DNA from: Serripes groenlandicus
Taxonomy: Eukaryota; Mollusca; Bivalvia; Cardiida; Cardiidae
Assembly: GCA_031761405.1 (NCBI GenBank)
Contig: JASEVX010000008.1
Location: 45,109,317-45,173,316 of the forward strand
Direction: 5' to 3'
Length of the DNA stretch: 64,000 nt
Shown here in pieces: positions 22,701 through 34,700 of this stretch (position 1 is its first letter; every line of letters begins with the position of its first letter). The position numbers and the translations under genes were made by a program. A model generated the notes under the pieces. The model was not told the origin of the DNA, searched no databases, and saw nothing but the letters and a program-made list of their open reading frames with translations.

Positions 22701-25700
22701 ATTTCTGTAGCGAAATTCACTAACATTACGTAAGATTAGCAATCATAATTTATGAGCCCGCCCATGGCAAAAGGTACAAGTGTAGGTTCATTTTATAATG
22801 TGATATGTCAATCAAACTTCAAGTGTATCAGCATAAAGATTATAATGTAAAACGTCTTAACCCTTCAGATATTCAACGTGTCTACAATAGGCAAGGTTGA
22901 AAACATCTTAACAAAAGTAAGGAGGATATCTATTAATAAAAGTACTCTTATTGAACAGGATTGAAAACATTGTGTCATATGGAGTAACTCCTATTTAATT
23001 ATAATTTCTCCATTTGTCACTTTTTTTTCAATAATTGCAATTTTGCACGTGCGTCAAAATGTGTGTGCAATTTTGCAAAGGGTTGAACGCTTACAACAGT
23101 GTGTGTATATACCACGTGACTTTGACGTCACAAATGCTACGGCGGACAGAAATATTTTACTTCGGTTTAGAAGTAAAAACAAAGGTAACTTTTTTATTTC
23201 TTTATCATTTTTAATGAAACAAGGCGCAGACTACGCCGCTTACAGAGCCCTATCTCCGGTTTTTCAGCGGTTTGATTAGTGGTTTAGTTTCTTCAAACAC
23301 TTCGATGAACCTTTTCTCAAAATGTATTGATATCGCCGACATCCGGAGCATTATCAAAACTGGATTTTGAAAACAGGTTCGCCGAAGTGTTTGAAAAAAC
23401 TAGACCACCAATCAAACTCCTGTAAAAACCCGGAGATAGGACATTGTTTCATTAAAAAGGGTGAAGAAATAAAAAAGTTACCATCGTTTTTAGTTTTTAC
23501 ATTCTTATCAAGAGCAATTATTGCTGTCTGACCATGCAAATATGACGTCAAAAGTCACGTGGTATACACACACACTGTACAATATGAGACAACAATGTTA
23601 GATTGAATATGAACTCCAATTTAAGGCAGGAATGAATTTCATCAGCGGGCGTTTGAAAAATATATATTTAAACAAAAACATTAACTAGATTACCGCACTT
23701 ACGTCTTAAAATAGACAATACTACAACAGCTGTTTACCTATTAACCCTTTCCCACATACAGACGTTTTCTGACGAGTCTACAGCAAAACACTTTTGAAAG
23801 CATACTGGAAAAGGGAGAAATTGACCAAAATGACTTTGTCACAGTGTGTTCAACTTTTTCCAGTAATTATAACTACATATAATGACATTTTCCGTTTTGT
23901 TGCAAGAGTATTTCCGAAATAGTCAGCTTAAAATTATTTGTATTAAGAAAAGTGTACGCAGATGATTGTCATCGTGTAGTCACTGCTGGCTTATCAAGCC
24001 TAGGAACTACTTGGCAGTTTTAAACATGTTCCTAATAGGGAAATGAAGATCCTTTATAAGTAATGATCATATTTCAACACAATCTACTTTGAGACAATAC
24101 CGTAACAAACTCACCGAAAATTTCAACAAAATCCCTTCTTTCAGCAATCGCGATATCGGTTGACACCAGTACCCGGATAACATACGTGCCTTCATCTTCG
24201 CAGATCACGGACGGAATTCTGACATAAATATCTGCCCCATCAGCTGTAAATATACTGTCTCTCGAAATGGAAAGGGAACTGAATCCTGGAGCAGGAGTCT
24301 GTAAAAAACAAACAAACAATAAAATAATAATTAATGTCAATTATTATAATTCACTATGTTTTCTTAGCAAAAGTCAATATCAAGAACGTCATTTCTAATT
24401 CACGTCGATTGTGAAACAAATTCTTATATATTAATAAGACACAATAAACATAAAAGGTCTGGCCTTTTTAAATAGACGGACTAATATGTTTCTCACATGG
24501 CAGCTGTACTAGCTTCACACTGCTCTGCATGACCCCTTACTATATTCAATACTTAGTGATATTTAACCATTAAACCCAAGCAGAGAAGCATCGTGCGGAA
24601 GCACAGAAACGTTGACAAACGTCGAACTCACCATCCACGAGTAACAGCCCGCGTCGCTAGCGACTGAGCTACCGGGGCTCGGCACACTAAAAGTGAAAGC
24701 CCTATTGTTTGTTTCCGAAATGACTAGAATAATATATGAGCCGTCCCGCGGGAAAACCAACATTGTGGACTCGCGTAAAGTATCGACCCAGGTCAGCCTA
24801 AGCATGTCGCGCAGGCTAACCCGGACAGACACTTTGTGCCTCCTGTGGATTATCGGTTTCAGGAATCATTACTCTATATACCTCTATTCCCCTGAGACGG
24901 AATGTATCGGCCCGGATTAGCCTGTGCAGTCCATAATGTTGGTTTTCTCGCGAAACGGCTCATATATTGATCTTACCCTTGATTGTTCCGTGACAACCCC
25001 GATAATAACGGGAGCAGACCCGGGCATTTCCTTTTGTATAATAATATACTTCCATCCACGAACGAAGTACAGCTTCCATGCCAATGTGAGTGGGTAGCCG
25101 ATGTACGCTTTCTGAGACAGCTCGAAAATCAGTTCTGGAACTGTAGAATCATAAACATTAATACGATTTTATATCATAAATGACGTCGCCGGGAGTGTAA
25201 TAAAGCCATTGAATAAATTGCGTATTCAACTAGTGTAATAACAATGTTACGTAACGTCATAATGAAAAGCATTGAAAATGACCGCGCTATATAGCGACGT
25301 TATATATATTTTGCGCTAATAATCGTCGAATTGGAATTTATGATATAAATGGAATATAACATTCGTGGTCATTCAATACAAAATCGTATTAAACTCGTTT
25401 TCTAAAATTGCTAAAAACTCGCCAAGGCTCGTTTTTTATCAATTTTAGAACACTCGTTTAATAAAATCTCGTATTGAATGACCACTCATGTAATATCCTC
25501 TATATATTTGTTTGTTTCTTTGTTCCATTAGTGTTTTAAGCTGCTTAAATAAGTATTTCAGTTATATTTGTTGTGTTTTCTTTTTAGACTATCTTGAACT
25601 ACTAATAAGTGTATTCATTGCAATCATGATCGTCGTGGAGGTGAGCCATTATTATCGTCTTAATATGATTTTTATGAAACGACCTTAGATGGAACCCGTG

Positions 25701-28700
25701 TCAGCCGCTCACGAAACGGACAGTCTTACCATCACCACCACATCAGTTTGTAGATATTTTGTCATGTTTTACTTAATACTGACTATAAACTTTTGTTCAG
25801 CTAAATTCCTACAATTGCTTTAAACTCATTGATTTGAAAAAGAAATCCTGCTTCTTAAAGGAGACGTCTTTATTCAGAAATGAAAACAATATCAATCAAT
25901 AAAGACAAAGGTTACACTGCACGAATGTGCAGGCTAATTCAGGTCTACGTTGTTTGCAAATGCTGTTTAACTCTTTCACTGCCGAAGTTAAAAAAGTCGA
26001 CTCTTCCATGTTGAAAATTGGACCTCTAAGTGACAAACAATGCAGATTTCTGGAGAGACAGCCTTTAAATGACTTTGACAGCAAAAGTGTTCAAGTCAAT
26101 GATGTTGTTGTTTCGCATAGCAGGAAACAGTTAAAAGGTTGATTCGTGTGTGTTTGCGGCAGTCTCGTTAACGATTTCCCACATATGACATAACTGTAGC
26201 AGACGACGAATATATCTAGGCAAAAATTGAAAATTTTCTATAAATGAAAGTTAAACATTTTAATGAGTTGAAAACACTGTGTATAAAAAGATTATATGAG
26301 CAATTTCTCCTTTTGCCACTTTGTGTTCAAAAGTCGACTGCCTTACATGCGCCAGAATGTGTCTGTTTGTGGGAAAGGGTTACACAATAAACAACTTTAC
26401 TTACCACCCGAACGATTGCTTCTACCCTCTAATCGCGTCTGGTTAGTACCTGCTCTAATAGCGTCGGTTCTGTTAGTTGACAAATTGGTAAATCTCGAAC
26501 TTGTATTATCAACGTTTAGATTTATGTTACCTGTTGCGTTTAACGCTACACTTGATCCATTACTGGTGGCGAAATTAGCAAATGTTGTCGTATTCATTGT
26601 TCTGCTAACTACTCTAACGTTTAATGGTTCATTATTGTTAAATGTTAAGTTGTTTACAATGGAGTTAATAAGACCTTCATTAATATTCAGACCTAGCATA
26701 GACGTATCACCATTCACATTCCTGTTAGTCGTTGCGTTGAATGAAACCCTTGCTCTTTCACTAGTGGCACCATCAGTAAATGTTGTCGTATTCACTGTTC
26801 TGCTAACTACTCTGATGTTTAATGGTTCATTATTGTTAAATGTTAAGTTCTTTACAATGGAGGTAATAACTCCGTCATTAATATTCAGACCTAGCATAGA
26901 CGTATCACCATTCACATTCCTGTTAGTCGTTGCGTTGAATGAAACCCTTGCTCTTTCACTAGTGGCACCATCAGTAAATGTTGTCGTATTCACTGTTCTG
27001 CTAACTACTCTGATGTTTAATGGTTCATTATTGTTAAATGTTAAGTTGTTTACAATGGAGGTAATAACACCGTCATTAATATTCAAACCAAGCATAGACG
27101 TATCACCATTCACATCCCTGTTAGTCGTTGCGTTGAATGAACCCCCTGCTCTTTCACTAGTGGCACCATCAGTAAATGTTGTCGTATTCACTGTCCTGCT
27201 AACTACTCTAATGTTTAATGGCTCATTATTGTTAAATGTTAAGTTGTTTACAATGGAGGTAATAACACCTTCATTAATATTTAAGCCAAGCATAGACATA
27301 TCACCATTCACGTTCATGTTAGTCGTTGCGTTGAATGAACCACTTGCTCTTTCACTAGTGGCACCATCAGTAAATGTTGTCGTATTCACTGTTCTTCGAA
27401 CTACTCTAACGTCTAATGGTTCAGTATTGTTTAATTTAAAGTTGTTTATTATGGAGTTAGTAATGCCTTCATTTATATTCAAACCAAGCATAGACGTATC
27501 ACCGTTCACATTCATGTTGGCCGTTGTGTTGAATGAACCCATTGCTCTTTCACTATTGGCGAAATCAGTAAATGTTGTCGTATTCGTTGTTCGAACTACT
27601 CTAACATCCAATGGTTCATTAGTGTTAAGTGCAAGGTTGTTTACAATGGAATTATTAATTCTTCCGCTAATATTCAAACCCAGCATAGACGCAAGAAAAT
27701 GATCCAGCCTGCCACCAATGGTGGTTCTAGCAATTGATGAAGAAGGTTCCCTTGAACTGTTTGAATTAATAATTAACAAGTTACTTCCGTCGGTTTTTAC
27801 CAAGGAATCGTTTGAAGTGATGGAGATTACACCCGATGGGTCTCGTATAAAAACTGCATCGGTTCCGATACTGGTTCTGCCTGAGTCTACAGTGCTACCA
27901 AAAGTACCATTTCTAACTATATTAATTGTATTTGTGTTATCTCTATTTGGCCTGATACCAAATAGTCCGGATTGTTTATCAATGCGCACGTTAGAAATAT
28001 CAAACGAAGTCAGGGTGTCGTTCACATTGATAATATTATTGCCAGCAATTCTTTCTTTTATTACACCAGAATCGATCGTAAATTCCGATAGACTTGGTAC
28101 CGTCATTGCATCGCTTAATACGGCATTAGAAGGCGGTACTAGAGTATTTGAAATTACAGGTGAGTTGCCTCCTGAAAGAATGTTTGAGAATTCGACTGAT
28201 TCGTTCGGTCCAACCAAAACAACATTACCAACAGTAGCGGCTTTTGTAGTGACTCTGTCTGGTTGGAAAATGTCGTTGGTATCCATGTTCAAGAAATTGC
28301 CAAAGAATCCAAAATTGTCATTACTTAGCAACCCTTGCGTGTTTACAGAGGTATCAGTGTTGACACTGTTGCTTAGTCCCAGATTGTTATTTGCCGAATC
28401 TGTATTTGGAGTTGGAGTGATATTGCCATTATTACGTTTTACTTTCACATTCGCGTTGTCTCTGAGCAGATTGTCCGAGTTACCTAATATGCCAAACATC
28501 CCACCTAAGCCACCAAATCCCAAACGGTTATCTGATCTCATGTCACGGAAATTATCATTCGGTAATGTCAATGGTCCTTCAATAATGGTAGGTGTGGAGC
28601 CGACAGGTCTTGGCAAGGCATCAACTAAGGTTCCTGAATCACTGATATTCATTACATTGTCTGATCCAATAATGCTAATATTACCCTCTTGGTTCGACAT

Positions 28701-31700
28701 TGAAACTGCAGTCAACAGTATGTCATTTATACGTGTGGAAATGCCGGCAGCTTTGCCAACAGATGATAAATTCGTCGCAGAAATGCGGATTGAATTGGCC
28801 AACAATGATGGATCATTGATACTGCTAGATGATTGGGCTTCAAAGCCCTTTAGTATTGGGATATTTGAGTTACGTAATCTATCTGTGATAGACGATTCGT
28901 CCGGTGCACTTTTTTCATCAATATGCCTTGGTGTTGCTTCACTTCGTCCTGATTGAACGGTGATGAAATCTGAAAATAGGCCGGGAGTTCTAAATGTCAA
29001 AGGAACTCCAGTTGTAGGATCACCAGAATCAGTGATGAAGTTGCGTTCTCCTGAAAAACTAACAAAAGGTTTTGGTGTTCGGATATCAAAGTTTGGAGTT
29101 ACAGAGAATCCCGGATCAGGGGTCACGGGGATGCCGGTATCTGTAACCAGTTCCCCAAAATCTGGAAGGTTATCCGCTTCCTTTGGCTTTATTTCGCTCT
29201 GATTTACAGCAATAAATGTGGTGTTGCTACCGTTTACTGTGCCAAATATTGGAACGGATCCATTCAGTGCAGTAATGTGATCAACATCCCATTCTGTATC
29301 AGGCGTGTGAAAGTTCTTTTCCTTAGCTAACAAATTGTCCAGCACGTTATCGCCGAGAGACCATAGGTATTCAAACGATGGGTCAAATGTTGTTACCAGT
29401 TCTGCCTTAACAGTTGAAGTTGACAAGCCTGTTATGTTCTGTGTCGATGCTTCCGGGTTTTCACCACGGGTATTGCTGATAGGTGATATCAAATTAAAGC
29501 TACCTCCAGAACCTGGCCATAATGTAAACAATGTGTTACTACCACCTAAACCTATACTATTTGCGTCCGGTGAAATATGTGATGTTGGTAAAATATTGAG
29601 GGATGCAGTTCGCAAATTTGTCGTTGTTGAACTTTCCCGAGAAGATGGTTTCACTATGTTGGGTGGGATAAAGAATCCAAGGTTTCCGATGAATGGTGGA
29701 ATTTCAATCGATGGGTTTGCCGGTCTTACCGTGGTTGTAAGTGGCGAATCTTTGTTCGATTGTGTTGATGATTGATCAGTAAATGATGTGGAAATCGCTG
29801 TTAGTGATACGTTCTTACTTCCAAGGATAAAAGCCGACGATTCATGAGTTACATTTGATAATTCTGTCGACGAAGCTGACGTTGGTTGAACCTCAGTTGA
29901 ATACATTATTGAAGTTGAAGTCGTTGTTGAAGTACTATTTATGGTAGTTGTTGATGGAGCTTGTGTTGCTGTAGCTTGTGTTGATAAAGTGGTTGGTGGA
30001 GCTTGTGCTGTTGAAGTGGTTGTTGTAGCTTGTGTTGTTGTAGTGGTTGTTGGAGCTTGTGTTGTTGTAGTGGTTGTTGTAGCTTGTGTTGTTGTAGTAA
30101 TTGTTGGAGCTTGTGTTGTAGTAGTTGTTGTTGGGGCTTGTGTTGTTGTAGTGGTTGTTGGAGCTTGTGTTGTTGTTGTGGTTGTTGGAGCTTGTGTCCT
30201 AGTAGTAGTTGTTGTTGGAGCTTGTGTTGTGGTAGTAGTTGTTGGAGCTTGTGTTGTAGTAGTGGTTGTTGGAGCTTGTGTTGTAGTAGTTGTTGTTGGA
30301 GCTTGTGTTGTTGTGGTGGTTGTTGGAGCTTGTGTTGTGGTAGTAGTTGTTGGAGCTTGTGTTGTAGTAGTGGTTGTTGGATCTTGTGTTGTTGGAGCTT
30401 GTGTTGTTGTAGTAGTTGTTGGAGCTTGAGTAGTAGAAGTTGTTGGAGTAGTTGTTGGAGCTTGAGTAGTAGTGGTTGTTGGAACTTGTGTTGTTGTAGT
30501 GGTTGTCGGAGCTTGTGTTGTTGAAGTGGTTGTTGGAGCTTGAGTAGTAGTGGTTGTTGGAGCTTGTGTTGTAGTTATGGTTGTTGCAGCTTGTGTTGTA
30601 GTTGTGGTTGTTGGAGATTGTGTTGTTGTAGTGGTTGTTGGAGCTTGTGTTGTAGTTGTGGTTGTTGGAGATTGTGTTGTTGTAGTGGTTGTTGGAGCTT
30701 GTGTTGTAGTTGTGGTTGTTGGAGATTGTGTTGTTGTAGTGGTTGTTGGAGCTTGTGTTGTTGTAGTGGTTGTTGGAGCTTGTGTTGTTGTAGTGGTTGT
30801 TGGAGCTTGTGTTGTTGTAGTGGTTGTTGGAGCTTGTGTTGTTGTAGTGGTTGTTGGAGCTTGAGTAGTAGTGGTTGTTGGAGCTTGAGTTGTAGAAGTT
30901 GTTGGAGCTTGTGTTGTTGTAGTGGTTGTTGGAGCTTGAGTAGTAGTGGTTGTTGGAGCTTGAGTAGTAGTGGTTGTTGGAGCTTGTGTTGCTGTAGTGG
31001 TTGTTGGACGTTGAGTTGTAGTAGTGGTTGCTGGAGCTTCAGTGGTAGTGGTTGTCTGAGCTTGAGCGGTAGTAGTTGTTAGAGTTTGTGTTGTTGCAGA
31101 GGTTGTGGAAGCTTGTGTTGTAGTAGTGGTTGTTGGAGCTTGTGTTGTTGTAGTGGTTGTTGGAGCGTGTGTTGTAGTAGTGGTTGTTGGAGCTTGTGTT
31201 GTTGTAGTGGTTGTAGGAGCTTGTGTTGTTGTAGTGGATGTTGTAGCTTGTGTTGTAGTTGTGGTTGTGGGATCTTGTGTTGTTGTAGTGGTTGTTGGAG
31301 CTTGTGTTGTTGTAGCTTGTGTTGTAGTTGTGGTTGTTGGAGCTTGTGTTGTTGTAGTGGTTGTTGGAGCTTGTGTTGTTGTAGTGGATGTTGTAGCTTG
31401 TGTTGTAGTTGTGGTTGTTGGAGCTTGTGTTGTTGTAGCTTGTGTTGTTGTGGTGGTTGTTGGAGCTTGTGTTGTTGTAGTGGTTGTTGGAGCTTGTGTT
31501 GTTGTAGAGGTTGTTGGAGCTTGTGTTGTTGTAGTGGTTTTTGGGGCTTGTGTTGTTGTAGTGGTTGTTGGAGCTTGTGTTGTTGTAGTGGTTGTTGGAG
31601 CTTGTGTTGGTGTAGTGGTTGTTGGGGCTTGTGTTGTAGTAGTTGTTGGAGCTTGTGTTGTAGTGGTTGTTGGAGCTTGTGTTGTAGTAGTTGTTGGAGC

Positions 31701-34700
31701 TTGTGTTGTAGTGGTTGTTGGAGCTTGTGTTGTAGTTGTGGTTGTTGGTGATTGTGTTGTTGTAGTGGTTGTTGGAGCTTGTGTTGTTGTAGTGGTTGTT
31801 GGAGCTTGAGTAGTAGTGGTTGTTGGAGCTTGAGTTGTAGAAGTTGTTGGAGCTTGTGTTGTTGTAGCTTGTGTTGTTGTGGTGGTTGTTGGAGCTTGTG
31901 TTGTTGTAGTGGTTGTTGGAGGTTGAGAAGTAGTGGTTGTTGGAGCTTGAGTTGTAGAAGTTGTTGGAGCTTGTGTTGTTGTAGCTTGTGTTGTTGTGGT
32001 GGTTGTTGGAGCTTGAGTAGTAGTGGTTGTTGGAGCTTGAGTTGTAGAAGTTGTTGGAGCTTGTGTTGTTGTAGCTTGTGTTTTTGTGGTGGTTGTTGGA
32101 GCTTGTGTTGTTGTAGTGGTTGTTGGAGCTTGAGTTGTAGTAGTTGTTGGAGCTTGAGTTGTAGTAGTGGTTGTTGGAGCTTGAGTAGTAGTGGTTGTTG
32201 GAGCTTGAGTAGTAGTGGTTGTTGGAGCTTGTGTTGTTATGGTGGTTGTTGGAGCTTGTGTTGTTGTAGTGGTTGTTGGAGCTTGTGTTGTTGTAGTGGT
32301 TTTTGGAGCTTGTGTTGTCCTAGTGGTTCTTGAAGCTTGTGTTGTTGTAGTGGTTGTTGGAGCTTGTGTTGTTGTAGTGGTTTTTGGAGCTTGTGTTGTC
32401 CTAGTGGTTGTTGGAGCTTGTGTTGTAGTAGTTGTTGGAGATTGTGTTGTATTGGTTGTTGGAGCTTGTGTTGTAGTAGTTGTTGGAGCTTGTGCTGTAT
32501 CGGTTGTTTGAGCGTGTGTTGTTGTAGTGGTTGTTGGAGCTTGTGTTGTTTTAGTAGTTGTTGAAGCTTGTGTTGTTGTAGTGGTTGTTGGAGCTTGTGT
32601 TGTTGTAGTGGTCGTTGGAGCTTGTGTTGTTGTAGTAGTTGTTGGAGCTTGTGTTGTAGTTGTGGTTAATGGAGCTTGGGTTGTTGTAGTGGTTGTTGGA
32701 GCTTGTGTTGTAGTAGTGGTTGTTGGAGCTTGTGTTGTAGTTTTTGTTATTGGAGCTTGTGTTGTAGTTGTAGTTGTTGGAGCTTGTGTTGTTGTAGTGG
32801 TTGTTGGAGCTTGTGTTGTTGTAGTGGTTGTTGGAGCTTGTGTTGTAGTTGTGGTTGTTGGAGCTTGTGTTGTAGTTGTGGTTGTTGGAGCTTGTGTTGT
32901 AGTTGTTCGAGCTTGTGTTGTTGTAGTGGTTGTTTGAGCTTGTGTTGTTGTAGCTTGTGTTGTAGTTGTGGTTGTTGGAGCTTGTGTTGTAGTCATGTTT
33001 GCATGTATTGATATACCAGTCCCGTTTCGTTTGTGATCTATATCCTTTTTAATGATTCCAACCGTTTTAACGGCATCAGGTTGAGTTATTTTTATTATTA
33101 TTTTTCTAGTTATAATAACAGCAGCTGCATCTGCATCAGTATCATTAATGGGTTTGAAACTTATCTCTTCATGGGCAGTTTTATCTTTATCCGGGCGATT
33201 CGTCTCAGATGTCGAAACTTCTGGTCCTTTCCTGCTTTCTTGTATAATGTTTGTAGTTATTATAACTCTATGTAGTTCTGGCAGTGATACTTTAAGACGA
33301 TTGCGCTGTATTATTTCACTGTCGGTTATGCTATGGGACTTAATTCGAAAACGTAACTCGCCTAACATCCCCAGTCTAATATCTCTCACGTCGCGGTCTA
33401 CAGACAGTAGGATGTCTCGTAAAACCTTGCGGGACGGTATCCGCATGTTTTTGACATCGAAAAATAAATCGTAATTGACGATGATACTACCGGTACTGTT
33501 TGGAAGACATTTTATCGTCGAACTCTTGACTATGTCCATGCTGCATCTGTGAAATGTAGTTAATCCGCGTTGAGTGATTTTGAGTATTATTTCCTGTGCG
33601 ATCAGTGAAGACTCAGACTCGCCTAAGTCTTCACTGTGCGTCTACATGAAATATAGCCAAAGATGTAGGAATATTTTGTAAGTAGCGAGTACTTCTATTT
33701 CTTAGAAGTACTCGCTACTTACAAAATATTCCTAGCCGGCTATGGCGTGACAAGCGTTGCAATATTCTATGTCAAATATATTCATTCAATAAAAAAAAAA
33801 ATACGAACTAAAAACAGAATATGTGTTCTATAAAAATATTTATGGACTTAAAAAAAAAATGTTAAAAAAAAAAAAAAAAAAAGACTAAAAAATATAAAGA
33901 AACGGGTTTATTGCAATAAAGAATTTCATTGGCTCGCTGAATTCAATACGGCAGCGTCCAGTATTACAACGCGATTCAAGTTAACAAAATGAGTGTTATT
34001 CCTCGTGAATATTATAATCAGTTAATGGCTAGATGGCGCCCTTCATATCAGCCCTCAAAAAGTCATATAAGCCTCCGCAAAATTAAACGTGCTATGCCAA
34101 TTGTGGGATCGCCGATTGGCGAGTTAGCTCCGTCCAAATAAGCAACGGTAACGAGCCCCACATCAACAATAATGGCGGACATCGTTACGTTTAGCCCTTT
34201 TTGTTTCATGGAATCACGTTGTTATACTGGAAGCTGCCACATTGAATTCGGAAATGAAATTCCTTGTTGCAATCAACCAGATTAGCCATCATGCAAATTA
34301 TACCCAATATCTTTTTACATGCGATATATTTTTTAACTTCATATTGATTCATTTTTATTGAACTTTTTTTTTTTTTTAAGTCCATAAATATTATTTATTT
34401 AGTACATTTTTTTTTTTTTATAGAACACATATTTTGTTTTTAGTTCGTATATTTTCGTAAAATTTACGCAAAAGGAGAAATTGTTCATTTTGAGCAATTT
34501 CTTTTTTTGTCAATATGTTTTAAAAAAAGCTGCAGAGGCGTCTAAAAGCCTCTATATGCTGGAAAGGGTTAAAACTATAAATGAACCGCGTCAAGTGATT
34601 TTGGGGTCTTAGTGTATCTGCATACAGTGAAGATTCAGACAAGCCTGTACATCCAGACAGTCTCACCAGAGCATTCACTGAACGTCTAGATGCAACCTGT

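Noticed and set aside
23043..23551. Two similar short ORFs on opposite strands (NFFIS..FLMKQ)
   Set aside because: They are the same sequence read in the two arms of an inverted repeat, not a duplicated gene.
24563..24832. 89-codon minus frame resembling an Ig-like strand (FPRDGSYIILVIS)
   Set aside because: Built from the end of MITE-C and a SINE-2 head; the flanking Ig exons already join in phase without it.
26296..33474. Many long plus-strand open frames (Val/Gly/Cys- or Cys/Ser/Trp-rich) over the giant exon
   Set aside because: They are antisense readings of Thr/Gln/Ala/Pro codons and of the 66-aa repeats; composition is meaningless and the minus frame is one uninterrupted 7.1-kb exon with splice sites.
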